A program made the position numbers and the translations under genes. Below are positions 61,697 through 64,000 of a DNA stretch of 64,000 bases, one piece after another (position 1 is the first letter of the stretch; every line of letters starts with the position of its first letter). Below the pieces are notes generated by a model that was not told where the DNA came from, ran no database searches, and saw nothing but the letters and a program-made list of their open reading frames with translations. Source of the DNA: Lichenicoccus sp964245755 (GTDB lineage: Bacteria; Pseudomonadota; Alphaproteobacteria; Acetobacterales; Acetobacteraceae); assembly GCA_964245755.1 (NCBI GenBank), contig CAXTNV010000001.1:62001-126000 (forward strand). The letters run 5' to 3'.

Positions 61697-62686
61697 TTAA
61701 TCCCCGGCTGATCCGGCGACGACCCGCTCCAGAAAACTGTCGATCTCGGCCGTGTCGAGCCAGCATAGCCTCACGCTCAACACCATGACTTGCATCCGCA
61801 CGTCCGACGGCAGGCGTACTCCGTCCTTCGGTGTGGTCACCAGCAGGGCGTTCGCCGCCTGCGCGCGTGCGATCAGCCGGTCCAGTTCCGCGGCGCGGTA
61901 GCGATGATGATCCGGAAAGCCGGTGCGCTGCACCAGCTGCAGGCCGATGCCCTCGAGAGCCTCGAAGAACTTTTCCGGTCGCGCGATGCCGGCGAATGCA
62001 GCCAGCTTGCGCCCGCGTAGGGCATGCGCCTGCGCCGCCATCACGAGCTCCGCACGCAGCACCGGCAGCCGCGGCGGAAGCCGGCTCGCTGCAGCGCGAA
62101 GATCCGGGCCGATGAGGATGGCGGCATGCGCCCGGGCCGCGCCATGCTCGATGCTCTCCCGCAGCGGACCCGCCGGCAGCAGGCGTCCGTTGCCGAAGCC
62201 GGTCCCGCCGTCGATCACCAGCAGCGTCGCGTCGTGCGACAGCCCGGGGTTCTGCATGCCGTCGTCCAGGACCAGGCACTGCGCGCCTTGCGCCACCGCC
62301 GCACGCGCCGCCGCCGCGCGATCCGCCCCGACCCAGGTGGGAGCGGTTGCTGCCAGCAGCAGCGCCTCGTCGCCGACCAGGGCCGCGTCGTGATGCGCGG
62401 CATCGACTCGCAGCAGCTTCCTCACGGTGCCGCCGTAGCCGCGCGTCAGAGCGTGGGCGCGTATGCCGCGGGCCTGCAGTCGCGCCAGCAGGTCGAGGGC
62501 AAGCGTGGTCTTGCCGGCACCGCCGATGGTCAGGTTGCCGCAGCAGATCACCGGCACCGGCGCGCGCCAACCGGGCCGGCTCAGCCTGCGGCGGGTGATC
62601 CGGCCGGCCAGCCAGCCGAGCGGCGAGAGCAGCAATGCCGCGCCGCCGGCGTCGGCATCCTGCCAGAAGGCGGGCGGCCGCATCAT
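61697..62686 (-). CDS. lpxK: Tetraacyldisaccharide 4'-kinase
   Basis: This 329-residue membrane-associated kinase phosphorylates the lipid A disaccharide at the 4' position. The P-loop is VICCGNLTIGGAGKTTLA, and TRGYGG, LVGDEALLLAATAP and VLDDGMQNPGLSHD are conserved. The N-terminal hydrophobic segment anchors it to the inner membrane. Start ATGATG overlaps the waaA stop (ATGA), so waaA-lpxK form a coupled pair for Kdo2-lipid A synthesis. Confidence 0.95.
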   Translation of the reverse strand: MMRPPAFWQDADAGGAALLLSPLGWLAGRITRRRLSRPGWRAPVPVICCGNLTIGGAGKTTLALDLLARLQARGIRAHALTRGYGGTVRKLLRVDAAHHDAALVGDEALLLAATAPTWVGADRAAAARAAVAQGAQCLVLDDGMQNPGLSHDATLLVIDGGTGFGNGRLLPAGPLRESIEHGAARAHAAILIGPDLRAAASRLPPRLPVLRAELVMAAQAHALRGRKLAAFAGIARPEKFFEALEGIGLQLVQRTGFPDHHRYRAAELDRLIARAQAANALLVTTPKDGVRLPSDVRMQVMVLSVRLCWLDTAEIDSFLERVVAGSAGD

Positions 62687-63987
62687 CTCGGCCCAGCCAG
62701 GCGCAGCAGGCGGCGGGCAAGGTCGGGAACCAGGTCGGAGGCCGCCTCGGCGATGCGCTCGGCGGCCGCCGACTGGCGCGTCCGCATGGCGGGGTCGGTC
62801 AGCAGCCGGAATGCCCAGTCGGCGATCGCCTCCGCCGTCGGCGTGATTTCGACCGCTCCCGCTTCGCGCAGGTCGCGGATGGCGTCGTTGAAGTTGAAGC
62901 TCAGCGGCCCGGTCGCGATCGCGCAGCCGAGGCGTGCCGGCTCGAACGGGTTGTGGCCGCCGCCCTGGTCTGCCTGCGCCAGGCTGTTGCCGAGGAAGGC
63001 GATCGGCGAAAGCCGGTAGAGCAGGCCCAGCTCGCCCATCGTGTCGCAGATCCAGCATCCCTGGTCGGCTGCCGGATCCTCGCCGAGTGCCCGTCGCGGC
63101 GCGCGATCGAGCGGAGCCGGGAGTGCCGCGCCGCGTTCGGGATGGCGCGGGGCGACGATGGTCAGCAGGGTCGGCAGCCGCCGGCTCAGGATCGCGTGCG
63201 CGTGCGCGATGACGGCCTCCTCTCCCGCATGGGTCGATGCCGCCAGCAGCAGCGGCCGTCCCGCCAGCAGCCGCCGGAGCCGGTCGAGCTCGCGCTCGTC
63301 CACCGGCAGCGCCGCCGCCGCGGCCTTCAGGTCGCCAGGACAGTCGACGTGGATAGCGCCAAGGCGGTGCAGCCGATCCGCATCCTCCGCGCTGCGCGCG
63401 GTGATCCAGCAGAAGCTGCGCAGCATCGTGCGCGCCAGCGCAGGCAGCCGCTGCCAGCCGCGCAGGCTGCGCGTCGACAGTCTGGCGTTCACCAGCGCGA
63501 TCGGCAGGTCGTGATTGCGAACGCAGGCGATCAGGTTCGGCCAGAGCTCGCTCTCGACCAATGCCACCGCCTGCGGCCGCCAGTGGCGCAGGAAGCGGCG
63601 CAGCCAGCGCGGCACGTCGAGGGGGGCGAACTGCTGCAGCACCCGCCGGTCCAGGTCGCCTGCTCGCAGCCGCTGCCCGAGCAGCCGCTGCGACGTGACC
63701 GATCCCGTCGTCATCAGCACGTGCAGGTCCGGGTCGATGGCGCAGAGCGCTTCCAGCAGTGCCAGCACCGAGACCGTCTCACCGACGCTGGCTGCGTGCA
63801 GCCAGAGCAGCCTGCCTTCCGGCCGGGGCAGCGTGGCGCGCCCGCGCCGCTCGCCGAGCCGATCCGGCAACTCGCGCCCGCGCGCCAGTCGCTGCCGCAA
63901 CAACAGGCGGATCAGGGGCTCACCCATGACCGCGAGCAGCCACCACAGCCTTGCCGCAAGCGGTATGCGCGCTGGCGACTTCGTCAT
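62683..63987 (-). CDS. waaA: 3-deoxy-D-manno-octulosonic acid (Kdo) transferase
   Basis: This is a 434-residue GT30 glycosyltransferase that adds Kdo to lipid IVA. An N-terminal hydrophobic anchor is followed by LLWLHAASVGETVSVLALLEAL with the catalytic glutamate, VESELWPNLI, GDLKAAAAALP, VAPRHPERG and GGHNPFEPARLG. The ATG at MTKSPARI lies 14 bases from the right edge; a TTG two codons upstream is possible, so the start could be slightly earlier. Further genes of the lipid A pathway would be expected beyond the window. Confidence 0.94.
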   Translation of the reverse strand: MTKSPARIPLAARLWWLLAVMGEPLIRLLLRQRLARGRELPDRLGERRGRATLPRPEGRLLWLHAASVGETVSVLALLEALCAIDPDLHVLMTTGSVTSQRLLGQRLRAGDLDRRVLQQFAPLDVPRWLRRFLRHWRPQAVALVESELWPNLIACVRNHDLPIALVNARLSTRSLRGWQRLPALARTMLRSFCWITARSAEDADRLHRLGAIHVDCPGDLKAAAAALPVDERELDRLRRLLAGRPLLLAASTHAGEEAVIAHAHAILSRRLPTLLTIVAPRHPERGAALPAPLDRAPRRALGEDPAADQGCWICDTMGELGLLYRLSPIAFLGNSLAQADQGGGHNPFEPARLGCAIATGPLSFNFNDAIRDLREAGAVEITPTAEAIADWAFRLLTDPAMRTRQSAAAERIAEAASDLVPDLARRLLRLAGPR

Positions 63988-64000
63988 GCGCAAGGCCGAT

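Overview
The window is GC-rich chromosomal DNA from an alphaproteobacterium, most likely a member of the Acetobacteraceae (Rhodospirillales). This is inferred from gene order and family content: maf-hemE and mnmE-mnmG-rsmG-parA-parB origin-type blocks, HemJ in place of HemG or HemY, a C-terminal-only HprK beside an incomplete PTS, and Kdo/lipid A genes of a Gram-negative envelope. No rRNA, CRISPR array, insertion sequence or prophage was recognised. There are two assembly gaps: 10 N at 8687-8696 inside a kinase gene, and 100 N at 41153-41252 flanked by a 55-bp exact duplication. Both look like scaffolding artefacts.

Region by region. Positions 1-12 kb hold carbohydrate and alcohol catabolism: two TIM-barrel sugar isomerase/epimerase genes, four SDR dehydrogenases (one fused to an ABM-like domain), an APC amino-acid permease, a zinc alcohol dehydrogenase of the formaldehyde-dehydrogenase-like group, a DhaK-DhaL sugar kinase broken by the first gap, and a DenD-type erythronate dehydrogenase. 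The denD-isomerase-kinase set reads as one operon for four-carbon sugars or sugar acids. Positions 12-16.6 kb hold a DedA membrane protein, an S9 peptidase, a 2Fe-2S thioredoxin-like protein and a Tat-exported dienelactone hydrolase. Positions 16.7-21.7 kb hold a tightly packed biosynthetic operon (acyl carrier protein, ketoacyl synthase, type III polyketide synthase, methyltransferase, flavin hydroxylase) that probably makes a methylated and hydroxylated phenolic lipid or quinone. A histone-deacetylase-like gene and an orphan DPPY methylase beside tRNA-Ala follow.

Positions 23.6-36 kb are the replication-origin neighbourhood. maf and hemE diverge from a gene-free stretch with DnaA-box-like sequences (candidate oriC, 24310-24618). 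hemE, a HAD hydrolase and hemJ run rightward. parB, parA, rsmG, mnmG and mnmE run leftward, with a near-perfect parS site exactly at the mnmG/rsmG junction. ogt, a quinone reductase, rho and corA follow.

Positions 36.8-41.1 kb are a translationally coupled trpB-trpA-accD-folC operon, then an S10 peptidase and a nucleoside hydrolase. Positions 45.7-49.7 kb are a complete regulatory PTS operon, hprK-rapZ-EIIA(Man)-ptsH-ptsI, with no sugar permease. ptsH has no ATG, GTG or TTG start upstream of its active-site histidine and probably starts at CTG. Positions 51.3-53 kb hold a split DipZ-like CcdA/thioredoxin pair. Positions 53-59 kb hold purH-aminotransferase-lolA, a PuuD-like amidotransferase and topoisomerase IB. 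Positions 58.8-64 kb hold divergent rsmI and an LpoA-like lipoprotein, and the lpxK-waaA pair for lipopolysaccharide core synthesis, which runs to the right edge.
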